From assembly GCA_963691705.1 (NCBI GenBank), contig OY829543.1, forward strand, positions 52,742,564-52,806,563: a DNA stretch of 64,000 bases, read 5' to 3'. The notes beneath the pieces were generated by a model that saw only the letters and a list, made by a program, of their open reading frames with translations, was not told where the DNA came from and did no database searches. Position numbers and translations under genes: made by a program. Of this stretch, positions 32,025 through 45,700 are shown piece by piece. This stretch comes from Viola odorata. Taxonomy: Eukaryota; Streptophyta; Magnoliopsida; Malpighiales; Violaceae. Within the stretch, counting starts at the first letter, position 1; each line of letters begins with the position of its first letter.

Positions 32025-33427
32025 ATGGAGTGGACAAGAAAATCAAGAACCAGATCAAGATTCAAGAACCAGCCCTCAGCTTTCATCTTCTTCTTCTTCT
32101 TCTTCTTCTTTTGTCTTGGTAAGCAGTTAATTAACAATCATTTTTCCTTTATCTTCCTTTCTTTTGTGGACAAGTGTTTTAATTAATATAACCTTGTTTC
32201 TTGCTGCAGTGATGGGGTGCCCATTATCTTGTACAGCTCAAGATTTACATTTTCAGGTGAGTTCAATTAAAGCTAATCATTGTTCTTCCTTTTGTGCTTG
32301 ATTACACTTCTTAACTACATTTAATTTCTGAAATCAGTTCATTTCCAAAACTTAAAAATGAAAAAGAAAAAAAAGAGGATAGGAAAAGATGAGTGAAGAA
32401 AGAGCAGTAGGTAGGGAGCATGAGAGGAAGAATGATGGTGAAATTATTGTCCAGAACAGTGCAGCTGGGCCTATATCTTTTACCAAAACAAACCAATGAA
32501 GAAGAGAAAATCAAGAAGTCTATTATCCTTTCTCATCATCTTGTCGCCCAAACCGACAATTGATACGGCCCAAAACTCTCTCACACACACATCTGCATTT
32601 GCATTTGCATCCTTACAACCCAGAGAGAAACAGAGAGGACAGACAGTTTTGGTCCCCACCAGCTAACCCTCTCTATAAATTGCTATTATTATTACTAATC
32701 AAAAACTGTGCAAGTACACAACACTGTCCACTCAAGTAATTAATTCAATCAATCCATTCTCACCATCAAGCCTTTCTTTTCCAGATCTGTCCTCTTTCTC
32801 TTGAACCCAATTCAGCCCAAATCTAAATCCAAGTCTCATGTTTCATTTCACGTTATCTAGTTTTCGGCGTTGTGGTAGAGCAGTAAGAGATCAGTTTGGT
32901 AAGTTTGAGCTGTGTCGAATTCGAGTGAGAATAATGCAGTCTTCTGTTTGTCGAATTCAAAATATCAAGCTTGAACAAAAAGTGTCTATTGTCTAAAATC
33001 AACGTAGACATTTGTCTACCGTTAATTTATGTGGAACTCGAATGGAAGTAGTTTTTGGTGTGGAATGAATAGCGAGGGTAATAAAGGTAGCTAACCTTCT
33101 TTTCTATTACATTATGATTTAACAAAAGCTATCCATTTCTTTGAATTCTTTTTAATTCTCTTACTTAATTATGTGTGTATTGTTTTCTAGGATTGCGAGA
33201 AGACATCAGTAAACAGTATGGATGTAATTTCAACATCAAGCAGTATGGTGGGGAGGAGGCTGCTGATTGGGCCTGGATCATCCCCGCCTCGCTGCAGCTC
33301 AAAGTGCGGGAAGTGCACACCATGCAGGCCGGTGCGTGTGTGGGTGCCGCCAGGGACGCCGGTCACGGCTGAGTATTACCCGGAGGCATGGAGGTGCAAA
33401 TGTGGCAACAAGTATTACATACCATAA
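32025..33427 (+). CDS. EPIDERMAL PATTERNING FACTOR-like secreted peptide (EPFL4/5/6 type)
   Basis: Three exons (32025-32118, 32210-32256 and 33191-33427) encode a 125-residue precursor. A hydrophobic signal segment includes eight consecutive Phe encoded by a TTC microsatellite. A propeptide (QDLHFQDCEKTSVNSMDV) and the dibasic-like VGRRLLIGPGSSPPRC junction follow. The mature knot is CSSKCGKCTPCRPVRVWVPP, then GTPVTAEYYPEAWRCKCGNK and a short tail. This matches EPFL4/5/6, ligands of ERECTA-family receptor kinases controlling stem growth and stomatal patterning. Mature cysteines number six (RC, KC, KC, PC, RC, KC). The W in VRVWVPP is unusual; my recollection of the family is VPVPP there. Confidence 0.92.
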
Positions 33428-33429
33428 TA

Positions 33430-34282
33430 TCCTCCTCATCCTCAATTCAAATCTCTCTATTCCCATCATCAATCAGATTATTAAAAACAAAATGTATACT
33501 AGTAGTACTTAGCTAATTTTGTCACATGAGTAAGTCCAAGCCAGCTTATATATGAAGCAACCATAGATTATGTTCCAAATTGATTTCTCTAATTTGTCTT
33601 AGGTTTATCTTTGAGCATTGCGACGCCCATTAAAAGAGTAGTTTCCCATTCGGGAGTTATTTTATCATATTCCGAATTCGATAGTATTCAGTTATTCTAG
33701 TGGTCAATCTTCTCGTCGTTTCAGCTTCATTCATTTCCGAACAATTCAATGATGAGTCGTGCAACAGAGTCTCTCTCGTCAGCTTTTCCAAATCTATACC
33801 GCCATTTTCCAGATCTAAGTGATGGTGAATGACTTTTTTTTCATGATAAAACTTGAGATTTGAATATTTGGTGTATAGTCTTCGCGAAACTATATAGGAC
33901 AGGTACCTATCAGGTCCTTGTCACGTGAAACTCATTTGGGACAGAATGCGAAATCCTATCATCCTCCCCTGTATATACCATGAATATTGGGAATGTAATT
34001 TGGACTGTACATCCACTTCATTACCATGATTAAAAATGAAAAACAAATTAGCTTGAGAGTCAATTACAAACACAATCAATACATGCTTGCTGTATACGAA
34101 TTAAAAGATATGAATTTCACATGACATATACGTCTTTTTTCTCAGAGAGAAATTACAAGTTATCAGATTCGAACTCAAAATCTAACCACACGGCTACAAA
34201 CTGATTCATGTTTACCTATGCATGGCATCACTATGAGCTAAATTTATTTGGTTCTACTTGACTTGTGTTGTAGACTTGTAAT
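33430..34282. other. Intergenic between EPFL and WNK 3' ends
   Basis: Convergent 3' flanks. No ORF or repeat that I can support. Confidence 0.55.
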
Positions 34283-36918
34283 TCATTTCTTAGAAACCTG
34301 ATCTGAAGGTGCCTGAAAGCCAATGTCTTCTACATCCCCTACTGTTTTAAACAATCGTCTCTTGTTCACTTCTTCTACCAATGACCTGTGCAGTACCTGG
34401 CTACGAAAATCTACTAGTGATCGGTTCCTCGTTAATCTTCGATCATCCTTCACCCTTCTGGTTTTTGAGCCAGAAGAAGCTCCATGCTCCAGTAAAAACT
34501 TGCAGTGGTTGTAGGCATTTCTAGCCATTTGCTGCCCCATATTGGAATTTGAGTAGTGAGACCTTGACACAGGAGGAGGATGTTTATCTCTTCTAGTACT
34601 AGAGCTGTTCTCATCCTCAGATAAGCATGTCAAGTAGGAATATGATCCTGAATTTGCAGAGCTTTGAGAACTGGTGTCGTTAACTAAATCATCTGCAACA
34701 CCAATTGATCGATTTAAAATGAACATTTAAATGGCTAAACTAGTAAGGTAAGTCAATTCCAAATACGCAGATAAATGGAATTCTGTAATGGTTATTGCAC
34801 CTTGATGCCAATGAGTTGGTATTCCTGATAGGGATGGATGAGATGATGAACATGTGGAGGAAGATTTATGGAAAGGATGATTCAGCCCATCATCATCCTG
34901 GTAGTCAAATTCACTGTGCTCATCAATTTGAGGCAGGTCCAATTTCTTCCAATCCGGCGCTACAGCTGTAATCTCTCTACCAATCATTTCAGCAATTTCG
35001 TACGGATCCCAGTCATCGATCTCGAGATCCTTGACCATCTCCACAGCAACATCGATTGGTGTGTCATGTAGGATGTCAAAAGGAAAATATATGTTCTTGA
35101 GACATCCTTCAAGAAATAGAGTAAAAAAGAAATCAACCAAAAACCTTTCTTGGCTAAAAGTACTTCTATTGCAAGAATGCATAAAAGGAGCGATTTCAGG
35201 TTTGGTTTCTGTCTGTACCATTTTTATCTGCAATTTGCACTTTGAGAAAGATGGTATCATCTTCCGTGTTCAGCTTCCCTGTGATTTTCATATCTGTCCT
35301 ATGCCAATCATTTAATCGCAGCCTCCACATTTCACTTGCATTCAAAAGGGAATCCTGGCTTTCAGGCCTTGAAATAGGTGGTTTAGCTTCATCAGAATTA
35401 AGAAATGGATCAAGCAGCAGCTCTTTCGCTGATGGTCTCTTCGAAGAAGCTAATAAGCATCTTCCAATAAATCTCTGCGCTTCGAAGTCTTGAATCTTGT
35501 AGAACACCACCGGTAGCTTCCCCTGCACAACAGAAATTGACAATGCAGGTATCATATCACACCCTAGTTCGCTAGTGATTACATCCTTTTCATGTGAAAG
35601 CTGGACTTTACCGACGTCACTTTCTTGTAAATTTGTGCTGGATTAGTACATTCACTATAAGGGTATTCACATGTGAGCATCTCTAGCACACACATTCCAA
35701 ACGAATATACGTCGACTAGCTCATTGTAATCCTCTTCATACAACTCTGGCGCCATAAACTCAGGAGTGCCTGACAAAGGGTACCGAGTTGTAGGATCAAT
35801 TAATATATATTTGTTATATCTAAATTCCGGAGTGCAGACCCTGTATAGCATGTACAGTTGTCTTAACAAGAGATGAATGCATACCAATTACACTATGCGC
35901 AGATTGTGAAGCTCTAAGAATTGCTGCAAGACCTAGATCACCAATCTTGACTTGTCCAAGATGCCCATTGACAAAGATATTATCACATTTCAGGTCTCTG
36001 TGAATTACAGAAGGGTCATGGCCATGTAGATACACAAGCCCCTGCAAGATTTGTCGAGCCCAGCTCTTTATAGCTTGGATATCCACTTGCTTGTACTTCT
36101 TCCGGTATCTGCACACCACAATGTTGTTAATTGTCTCGAACCTGAAACCTAACCCTTACCGCTTTGCTGGAACATGTACATGGCTTGCCTAACTATAAAT
36201 TTGTTTCTAAGAATACAGATTGTTAGTACAGTACTACTTGGAGCTAACATAGAAACGACTGAACAAGAATGCGATTAGGGGACTTGAAACACGAGAACTA
36301 AACTTTTCTGCTTTGCAAGAACATGTATATGGCTAGAGCTAACATACAAACAGCTGATCTATTTGGTTATAAATTCAGATTCTGAGTTAGTAGGAAGAAA
36401 AATTACTGTCTGAGAGTTCCTGAAGTAAACATTTCAGTGATGAAGTTGAAAGTCTTTTGACGAGCATCAATCCAGGAAGAGTAGAACTGAACGATAGAAT
36501 CATGGTTGAGGGTGCTGAGAAGGTGAACCTCTGAGTACAGTCTCTGGAGATGGTCCGGCGAGTGGAAAACCTGATTCAGTTTAACCTGGCTCCATGCCAC
36601 CTCCTTTCCAAGACATTCATCAAATGCTTTGTAGACAGTTTTCATTGCTCCTCTGCCAAGAACTTCTTCAAACTATTCGATCGCCATAGAAGACAAGATC
36701 AGTAGCTGCTATAATCAATCCTTTTCATGTAATCAAGAATCGATAAGCAGTATAAAGAAATGGTTCAAGAAGCTAGCAAGTTAAAGAAAGTTGAGATTCC
36801 GCTTCATTCTTGACTATAGAAAAAAGTTACATACCCGACCATACCGCCCTGTTGGATCGGTTTCGACATACCCAAACTCTTCTTTTGATTCACCTATTAT
36901 ACCTTGTTTTCCATACAT
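34283..36918 (-). CDS. WNK (with-no-lysine) serine/threonine protein kinase
   Basis: Seven exons (36918-36835, 36672-36407, 36108-35885, 35769-35612, 35522-35219, 35106-34801 and 34692-34283) give 583 residues, normal for plant WNK4/5-type kinases. The kinase domain spans about 29-290. The Gly loop is [16 protein letters not shown]. The VAIK position reads EVAWSQVKL, so the usual catalytic Lys is absent, the defining WNK feature. [13 protein letters not shown], the DLG metal site and [13 protein letters not shown] follow. After the kinase comes an OSR1-like domain (about 310-390, [15 protein letters not shown] then KNIYFPFDI and [21 protein letters not shown] blocks). The Ser-rich, low-complexity tail ends [16 protein letters not shown]. 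Plant WNKs act in osmotic, ABA and circadian signalling. It converges with EPFL. Confidence 0.93.
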
Positions 36919-36959
36919 GCTTAATTCAGCTATCTCTTGCCAGCAATTTCAAAGCAAGT

Positions 36960-38301
36960 AAGCTAGGCTGCAAAGAGAAGAAGACGTATGAACCATAAAA
37001 ACCTTAAACATGACAAGTAATTATTGCCTAGCCGAGTAGTAGTGATTCGCATAAATGGTAGGATCCATCATTGTACGAACCTTACAATGATCCCCACGTT
37101 CTCGTGGGTCATGATGATAGTGTCGACCACTTATATGATGATAAGTAACTAGTCAAATCATGCCAATCTCTACAATTAGCAGCCATTTGGACCGGCATGA
37201 AAACTGAAAAGGAAATGGGCTAGCTAATCTTGTTGAAAACTTATGTTTTTATTGGGCAGGGTCGGAAAGCAAAAAGAATATGCTATGTTGGAAAGATAGA
37301 ATTAAACCTGTGGCCAAGCTTTGCTGGAAACACTTTCTTGGCTCCTCCATCTTCTTCATCATTCCTTAGTATGTCAAGCTTGACCTTATGGATGCTACAA
37401 TACTGATATGACTTTTCTTCTTTTTTTCTTTTTTTCTTTCTTGGTAATATATATGACTCAACAGATAGTTCAGCCTCTCTTTTTTTTACATGTTGGCCCT
37501 TTGGATTTATTAGTGTATTTTTTTTCTTTTTTCTACTCAATCATATCATGTCTTCCTAATACTAGCCGTACACTCTCGCTTTGTTTGCGCAATGTTTAGT
37601 TTAATACTAATAAGAATCTTATTATTTTAGTGTTTTTTTGGTCAATGAAAAAACATTTCAAAAAAAATCCCTTTTTTTCTACCTATGATTTAAAAAAAGA
37701 GAGTTGTTGTCGGGTTTATAATCGGCAGTGAGCCACTTTTTATTTTTATTTTTCTGTCAAAAGGGGTGCGACACGCATTAGCTAAGCGAGCAATACCTTT
37801 CAGTTTTGGTTAGAAGTCTTTCTCGGTGTGGTTCAACATCTTATAACAAATAATTATGGAAGTAGAATTTTTCATTAAAAATAAATAGCAATTAGTTTTA
37901 ATTGTTACGTGAATTATTAGTACATTAGTAAGCCATCATTCTCTAAGCTCAAATTTAACTTCTGCTTCACTATATTTTGTCTCTTTCTTCTTATTTTTAT
38001 TTATTTATTTATTTTGGTGTGATAAGTTGGTTGTTAATATTGGCCATAGTTGTTTCCCCTCCAATTTGGTTTTCTTACATCAAGAAAACGAGCAATTATA
38101 TATTACATTCTCAATGCTTAATTTTGAGTCGTTTTCCAATTTACTAAAAGGAAAAGAAAAGAAAAAACAAAGAGGAAAAAACATTGACACTTGTTAAGAA
38201 TTGGAGAATCCATGTTGATTTCGGAAAACTAAAAGATACACTCAATGAAAATAGTAAAATGAAGTTCTTTCCCAATGAAAGTATCAGAGATTTTCTTTCA
38301 T
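36960..38301. other. WNK promoter and intergenic sequence
   Basis: The left part should hold the WNK promoter. A CT-rich microsatellite-like tract lies at about 37406-37442. No coding frame survives inspection. Confidence 0.5.
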
Positions 38302-40530
38302 TTAACACTGGGGCAAATCTAGCGGCGGCGGCAGTACAGATTGCAGCTTCCCAACTCCATTCTCAACAAGGAAAGCCATTCCCAAACCCCAGTTCAGATG
38401 TGCATCTATGTGGCAATGCATCAACCATATCCCTGTTCCATTTCATAATTAGTGTAAAACCAGAAATCTAGTATCTTGGTAATTAACAGTAGAGATGATT
38501 AATTTTACCTGGATTATCGGCCTCGAATCGGATGGCAACCCATCCTCCAGGAGGAGTCCCAACAGTATTCCTGATCGGAGGGTCGATCAGGTTGAAATTG
38601 GATGGATCAGTTTGAGGATTGAAGTTACCAAAACCCGACCCAACAACTGCAAAATGGTATCCATGGAGATGCATTGGGTGGTTCTCCACTGTCACAATGC
38701 TGGTGTCCTGCATCACAATCTGCACCTTTGCTCCATACTTTAGCTTGTACAGCTTGGTCCCTCGTACCGGCTGCCATAACCCTCTCGAAACGTTCCCTGT
38801 GTAATCAAACGGAACAGGGGGGACAGGGGGGAAGTCTGTGGTGAAGACTCCGTTCTGGCCTGCGTAGTAGGCTTGCATTAAGGAATTACGCTTTGGGAGC
38901 ACGAACGAAGCATTGTTTATGCTCGCTGTGAATCTAGTCCCGTTCGGACCCTGGCAACGGGGGCTGTTTGGATTGGGGCAGTTGAAGAGCCCGAGCCCGA
39001 CGGTGAAGAACAGATTCTCGTCAATCTGATTGAAGACTTTGACCCTGGAAGGACTCCTGAATTGGGCAGTGAATGCAGTGGCGCTGTTGGTGTCGTTGAA
39101 GCCCGGCAGCTGGGGAAAGATGGGTGGTTGAGGTGGAGGCTTGTTGTTATTGCTTTTCCCTGAACTGCAGGGAGCAGATTTGTACTCGAGGATTGCGGTG
39201 GTTGTGGTGTTGTCGAATGGCGCGTTGGCTGAATTGTAGGCGTGTGCTGCCATGTAATAGTGAGCAGGGGTTTGGTCCGCGGTGAGGAGAACATCGGTTG
39301 TCTGGCCGGGAGATACGACGATGAATGAGGTTGTGAAAGACTTGGTGTAGAAACCATCCGCTGCAACGACAGTGAGCTTGTGGTTGGCTACTCCAAAGAA
39401 GAGCTCTTGGTTCATGGCCGAGTTTACGACTCTTAGCAGGACTGTCTCGCCCGAATCCACAGGAAACCTTAAAGTTTCTGCAACAGGAATTAGCAACATT
39501 TGTAGTGAGTGGTTTGTGAGAAAATTCGTAAGCACCAAAGATAGTCTCGAGCCGACTCAACCAGGACTAATTCTGTTCCCATCGAGTGTTTTGGTAATAC
39601 CTTTGGCGGAGCATCTGTAAAGATCTCCTGGTTGGCCATTGATGGTAAAAGCATCAGAAACATTAGGTGCTGCTCCTGTGAAATCTGCCACTCTCAGGAC
39701 ATCCATAGGATTCCTATCCCACCACTCCCCTGCGTTAAATCTATCGTTAGTCCTGACAGTTAACTAAAAAGATACTACAATCAAGAAGATCAATCAGCAG
39801 AGAGATTAATTAGTACCAAGAAGAAGAGGGATTTCTCGCTTCGGCGTAGGGAATGGATATGGAGTACCCCACTTAGGATAGACGATGAGAGCGCCGTAAA
39901 CAGTGGCCCGAAGCCATCTGCTATGAGCGTGCCACCACAAGGTCCCTTGCTGGTTTACAATAGTGAACCTGTAAGTGTAACTTCTCCCTGGTTGGATAGG
40001 ACACTGAGTCACATGGTCAGGTCCATCTGCCCATGGATTCTGCAGCTGTTTCACCCCATGCCTAATTTCAAATTCGAAACCAAAAAAAAACCTGTCATGT
40101 TATATAAATTCTACTACTTCTGTTAGGATTTTTCTTCAAGATGTGTGTCGCTTACCAATGGAGTGTGACATTGTATTTGATTCGGTTGATAGCTTTGATG
40201 ACAAGAGTATCGCCGTCTCGGACTTCAAGTGTTGGTCCTGGAAATAAACCATTGACAGTAATTGTGGTATGGGTTCTGCACAGCCTCTTCACTGGTTTCT
40301 CCTCAATCTGTTTGGAGTCAGAAAAAAGGAAATAAAGAAAGGTAAGAACTTGCATTTTGAGCTTTCTGAAAATAACAAGATGAGAATGAAAAGAGAAGAC
40401 ATACTACAAAGTCATGGTGGTGAATTTCTGCATTGACGGAAGAGAAGAGCAAAGCAAACATGAAAGAAATGGTAAGAAAAATTAGGGTGAGAGACCATTG
40501 TTTGCCAGTGAAATCGTTGTGAGGCCCCAT
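38302..40530 (-). CDS. Laccase (secreted multicopper oxidase)
   Basis: Six exons (40530-40405, 40307-40156, 40061-39817, 39729-39601, 39477-38509 and 38432-38302) give 583 residues. A signal peptide (about 1-34, [17 protein letters not shown]) sends it to the apoplast, where laccases oxidise monolignols and other phenols using O2. All four copper motifs are present: HWHGVKQ (split by an intron), [30 protein letters not shown] and [20 protein letters not shown]. The C-terminus [10 protein letters not shown] is the plant laccase signature. Many N-glycosylation sequons (NVT, NVS, NNT, NGT, NAS) suit a secreted glycoprotein. Six-exon structure is the family norm. Which of the Arabidopsis clades it belongs to was not determined. 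Confidence 0.94.
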
Positions 40531-40599
40531 TTCTCTCAATACTATAATACACTTTGCTAAGAAGAAAGTGTTGTGGAAGATAAAACCTGCAAGACTAGA

Positions 40600-40607
40600 T
40601 ATTTATA
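40600..40607 (-). promoter_or_regulatory. TATA box of the laccase gene
   Basis: TATAAATA on the minus strand lies about 70 bp upstream of the laccase start codon, a plausible core promoter distance. Confidence 0.5.
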
Positions 40608-40619
40608 ATAGTGTGATAA

Positions 40620-42690
40620 AAGCGGGAAAAAGAATTTATCAATCTTGTTCGCATTAAAAAGTAAACGGCTTTTATCATATTGCTAGAATGTTGAACCACT
40701 CACATATCAACACTAACCACTTAATGATCTTGGATTGAAAATTTAGTCAAAATAACAGAGTAATGACCCCTTAAAATAAGAATTCTGGAGGGTTTGGTGA
40801 ACCCACTGGTTCCAATAAAATATGAGGCAGCAATCATAACTCATAATAAGATAAAAAAGAGAGACCAATATCCTCTTAAAATTTTCATTTCTTTTATAAT
40901 AATATTTAAATATGTATTCATTTTTATTAATTTTTCATATTTAATCCATTCGAAAAAAATATTTTATTTAACCTCCTCAAAAGTTTCACTCAAGTTCCGG
41001 CACTAATCATTTTCACTGAGAAATTGGTAGATTGCAGCAAGTGTATCAAACCTTACAGCTCATTGTAGGGGCCGGGGGTAGTAGTACTCTTCATCAGACA
41101 CCAACTAAACTAGCTCTTGAGGCTACAATACTCTGTTTATTTATTGAAGTTAGTACTTAGTAGTGTTAGATTTCAGCATTTTATTGTTGGACAGTTGGAG
41201 CGAGGTTGAAATTTTGGTTTTGGTTCTGTAGACTTATATATATATATAAAATCTCAATACACAATAAAAATAATGTTTAATAATGTCGTCAACTTTAACA
41301 TAATAGAAAAAAATGTTAAATACTCTCAAATTCGAAAATAGCAGAAAAATCAAAACATAATTGCGAAAAAAAAAATATTTTTTGATCTTTTGGATCAATT
41401 TTGGGCAATCAGGGCCTCCAAATAAAAACCCTAAACCGTAGGCCATCGTCTCTTTTTTAGCGGGCTACCTATCTATCAATTTTCAACTCAATCTAATTGT
41501 TAAATAAAAAATTATACTTGTTTTACTATTTGACCCGCCTGGACCATGATCTGTGATCTGCTTCTTCAAGAATTTAGACTAGAAAAGTAGACATGCCTAA
41601 GATGGAAAAGACGAGATTCAGTTCTTTGGCTTGTTTTTGAATGTAAAATCTGTAAAAAGAAAACAAGAAAGTGGGAAGTTTAGAGAATGTACAGATAAAA
41701 GAAAGTTGTATAAATTTAGTTAATGCTTTTACTTTTCTTTTGTTGGTTTTTGGTCAACAGAAATTGTTATTACGTAGTAATATTTCTTGTGTATTTGGTG
41801 GTAGTTTATAGTTTCTCTTCATAACTAGAAATGGGTTGAAAATGAATTAGGTTGCCTGCAAACTTTATTAAGAGACCCAATTCCATCCAAATAACGTCTA
41901 AGTCACGTAAAAAAACAAAGACGGGATTTGTTAACGCCTCTCAATGGTACACGTCTCCTTGTCAACATTCCTATCTACGTTTAAACAACCAAATGCAGTC
42001 TCATCTCATGCAACTAAAACGAAAATGGACTACTATTGAGGAGGGTGGATAACTAACCAAATCCAATGGTTTGTAGTAGAGAAGTGAAGAACCCTACAAG
42101 AACAACTAATCAGGTAAACAACCCAGAAAGTCAAAGTTCATCTGAGCCAGAAATATGAAGCAACTACTACAATAGTAGGAGTAGGAGTAGGGTTTACTAT
42201 AAAGTATCTATAAACAAACAAATAGGTCAACAAAAAGCATTAATAAACCCAAAGAATCACTTACGCCACCACCTCAATACTAGACTTCTTGTAGATTCTT
42301 CTGAAACAGTTAACAACAGCTTACAACAACAACAAAAATTAAAAAATTAAAAACCAAGACTCACGTGTAGGCTCAATTTTCCACTCAAGTAAATGATACA
42401 TTGACAAAGAAAAGCAAAAGCTTCAAGAATAGAGTAGAGACAGGAAGACCTTATTCAAACAAAATTCGACACCAATACCTACATTTTAGCATGCGAGTCA
42501 AAAATCAATCACCAAGGGCCAGTGCTGATGCAAGGTAGTGAGGCTCCAACCACAAAGCATTTGGTAACAGACAGACTATTATCACCTGAATACTGTAGAT
42601 GTCAATCGAGTATGCCATAGTTCAACCAGATGCCATCAAATGGGAAGTGAAATGCTAACTTCATCATGCCAAACACACAAAGCTGGGTTC
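40620..42690. other. Laccase promoter and intergenic sequence
   Basis: AT-rich intergenic DNA. The right portion (about 42240-42705) is probably the NAA25 3' UTR. I see no additional gene. Confidence 0.5.
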
Positions 42691-42705
42691 TCCCATCAAT
42701 GCCCT

Positions 42706-45700
42706 TCAGACTTGCGCTATCTGCTGTTCAAGTGCCCGCAACGAATTTACTTTTACCTCACAAATCTGTTGAAACTCTGACAATACCTTCATTTTTCCCT
42801 TCACCATCTTCCTCGCAACATCAATAGGGCTCCAAGATTTTATTGCTTGATCGATCCGATCACCGACTTCCTCCTCATTTATGGATGATAACTGACTTTC
42901 TAGAATCTGGAAAACATGCCCAGGCCCCTCACCTGCTCCCCTTCTCCTAAAGGAAGAAAGAATAATTTCTACATTATCATCTTCCAGACTATTAATCTGT
43001 CCTCTCACACAATCTGCCACCCTTTTGACAGTAGAGCATAATGACTGGATTGAATCCCGAACTGCATTGGACAACACAGAGGTAGACTGATCGGTAGATG
43101 CATATCTTTTCTTCTTCTTCCCAGAAGGAAGAACTGATCGAACACAAGACTGGATTACAAGGCCATGCCAAGCTAATGGCTCCGTAACCAATTGCACTAA
43201 AATTGAAAGATCAGCACTTGGTGAGCAAATAAAAGACTCCATGGTTCTGGTCTTCTCTGTGATGTATTTCTCCAGTAAGGTGTTCACCAAGTGCCCAAAA
43301 CCATGCCCGCAAGGCTTGCCATCTAGCTGCAAGTGCTCATAGGAATGTGGCTTCCATGCATTCCAAAACACAGCAAAGTTTATCCAGTCGATTATGTCTG
43401 AACCAAAAGCCTGCATCAAGAGCAAAACTTAACCTCATTTGTATAGACAGAGTCCTACCTTTCTAATAGAGATGTGCTTTATACAGTGACTTGACGAGAA
43501 AAAATAGATGACTCCCCAACCTTAGTTCAGCATCCATGCAGTAATGTCATATTCATATAACACAAAATGATATGAAAATAAACTAGTTACAGTATGCTTG
43601 CATCTTAACAAAATGTGCTGATCTATGAATAAACATAATCAATTAGACAAATTTATAGAACAAGCGCTATTCACTCATAAGAAAGAGGTAGGGTCGACAC
43701 CCAAGATGATTCTATTCATGTAACCACGAAAGTATGTGCGCACGTGCAGTTTTCATATTTCTCCAATTCCATCACACAGTGAAAACATTTATTATCCTGC
43801 AAACTTGCTATAAAGTGAGACCCTATGCCACGTTTAAAAATGCTTTCAGTAATTCATGAGTCTCTGACCCAGTACCCTCTCAATGCTTTCATACTTGTTC
43901 ACGTGCTTATACATAACAAAAGTAAGCATCATATGGCCATCAACGTCAACAACTAAGGAACTGCAAATCTATGGAAAAAAGAATATACAAGTTGGATAGA
44001 CAGCATAACTCTACCTCATAACTTTTTTGGCCAGTATAAACCTCCGTTACAACCTCTATTGCATCACTTAGAGAAGATCCCAACAATCTTGCATAGCGCT
44101 CAAGCAAGACCTTCAACTCTGAGGAGAATTTAGACTCAGAAATAGACCCATTGACTTCAACAATCTCCTTAAGTGATGCTGAAGCACTTTGAATAGACAG
44201 ATAGATCATCCGAGGAAGAAGAGATTTCCTCTCAATAACTCTCCTCACATTTTCTCCCCTCTCTTTGGCCTATTTGGGTCGTCCGTAGTAACGCAATAAA
44301 AGAAAAACAAGTCTTACATCAGAAACAAACCCATTGCCATCACCATCTTAGTATGTATAAGCATACACAAAGAAAAAGTTGCTAACCAAGTTCTCTTTAG
44401 GACAGTAAGAGATTCCTTCAAACGGACCTGAAAAAGTTCAAGAGAATATACAAAAATTACTGGATATCAGAAAACACCAATGACACTCCAAAACCTTTGG
44501 CTGGTAGTTTAGCAAAGGAGTATTTATTCTTGCATGAGGTTTCACAGTTCAAACCCTAAACTAAATATGATGAAAACTAATAAACATTCAACAAAACACC
44601 TACAAGGGATATGATGTCACAATACTGTTTCCAAAACTTCCATCCATCACAGATGTCCAATTACTATTCAAATTTGAAACGTGGAGACTAAAGTCCAAAC
44701 CTAAAAGATAATTTTTCTCTGGAGTTGGTGTCCACCAAGGCCTTGAATTGAAATCTTCATTGGACGTCATTGTTTGTGATCCTATCTCATTAGAGAGCTC
44801 AGCAAAGTGACTCCCACCATTCAGGCTGTCAAGAATTCCCTAAAAAACAGTATATCCACATCATAAAACATAGAGGGAAAGGCATGTCACTGTTTGAGAA
44901 ATAAAAATAAACACCTCTTCTTCTTCAATGTTATGTGCCTTCTGCTTTAGCTGTAGAATGGGTGTCTCCACGCTAGCGACCAAATACTGAGTTGATCTTT
45001 GCAATCTTTCTTTAAACTGAACAAACTCAATTACCTGAAATATGAAATAGAACAATCATTGGTTAATTTCCAAACAACATCTCTTATTAGCTTCCCTGCT
45101 AACCCCATGGAACAAGAGATGCCTAACAAGTATGTTACACAAACTTGAACTTTACACAACTGGTCAGTGAAGTAATGGAAGAACAGTAATACACAACCAA
45201 GTGGTGTACAATTATAATCATCAAAGGATCATATAATTACAATAATTTGCAGTAGTGTAATAATCTGAAAAGTAGACACCCATACGTAAATCCATCACAT
45301 ACTTTTGAGTAATTTCTATGGCGATATGCAAGGAATGTAAGATCAGCTGATTCTCTGAAGTGATCATCCATAAACCTCAGATAGTCTTTTAGCAGACAAT
45401 CCAAATCCACCCAAAGAGGGGAAACTAACATTTGAGGCAAAATGTGGTGAGAAACAGTTTCCATCAAAATATTCTTCACATCAAGAGACTTGTACCTGTA
45501 TGAACAAGAGGGAAAAGAACAAGCAGTTATAACGAAGAAAACAAGTGCCTAATAAAGAGAATGATATAAGAGTTAGCCAGTGAGAATAGCACCAGCAACT
45601 AAAATTAACACTCTTTTATCAGTAAGTAACACAAACACAAGTTAAACATGTTACCATTCATGAGATAGCGAAACTGCACCCAAGAGTGAATACAAATGCA

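Noticed and set aside
38917..39366. Long frame inside laccase exon 5 in another frame
   Set aside because: Low-complexity Ser/Thr/Pro shadow of a well-supported laccase exon with copper motifs.
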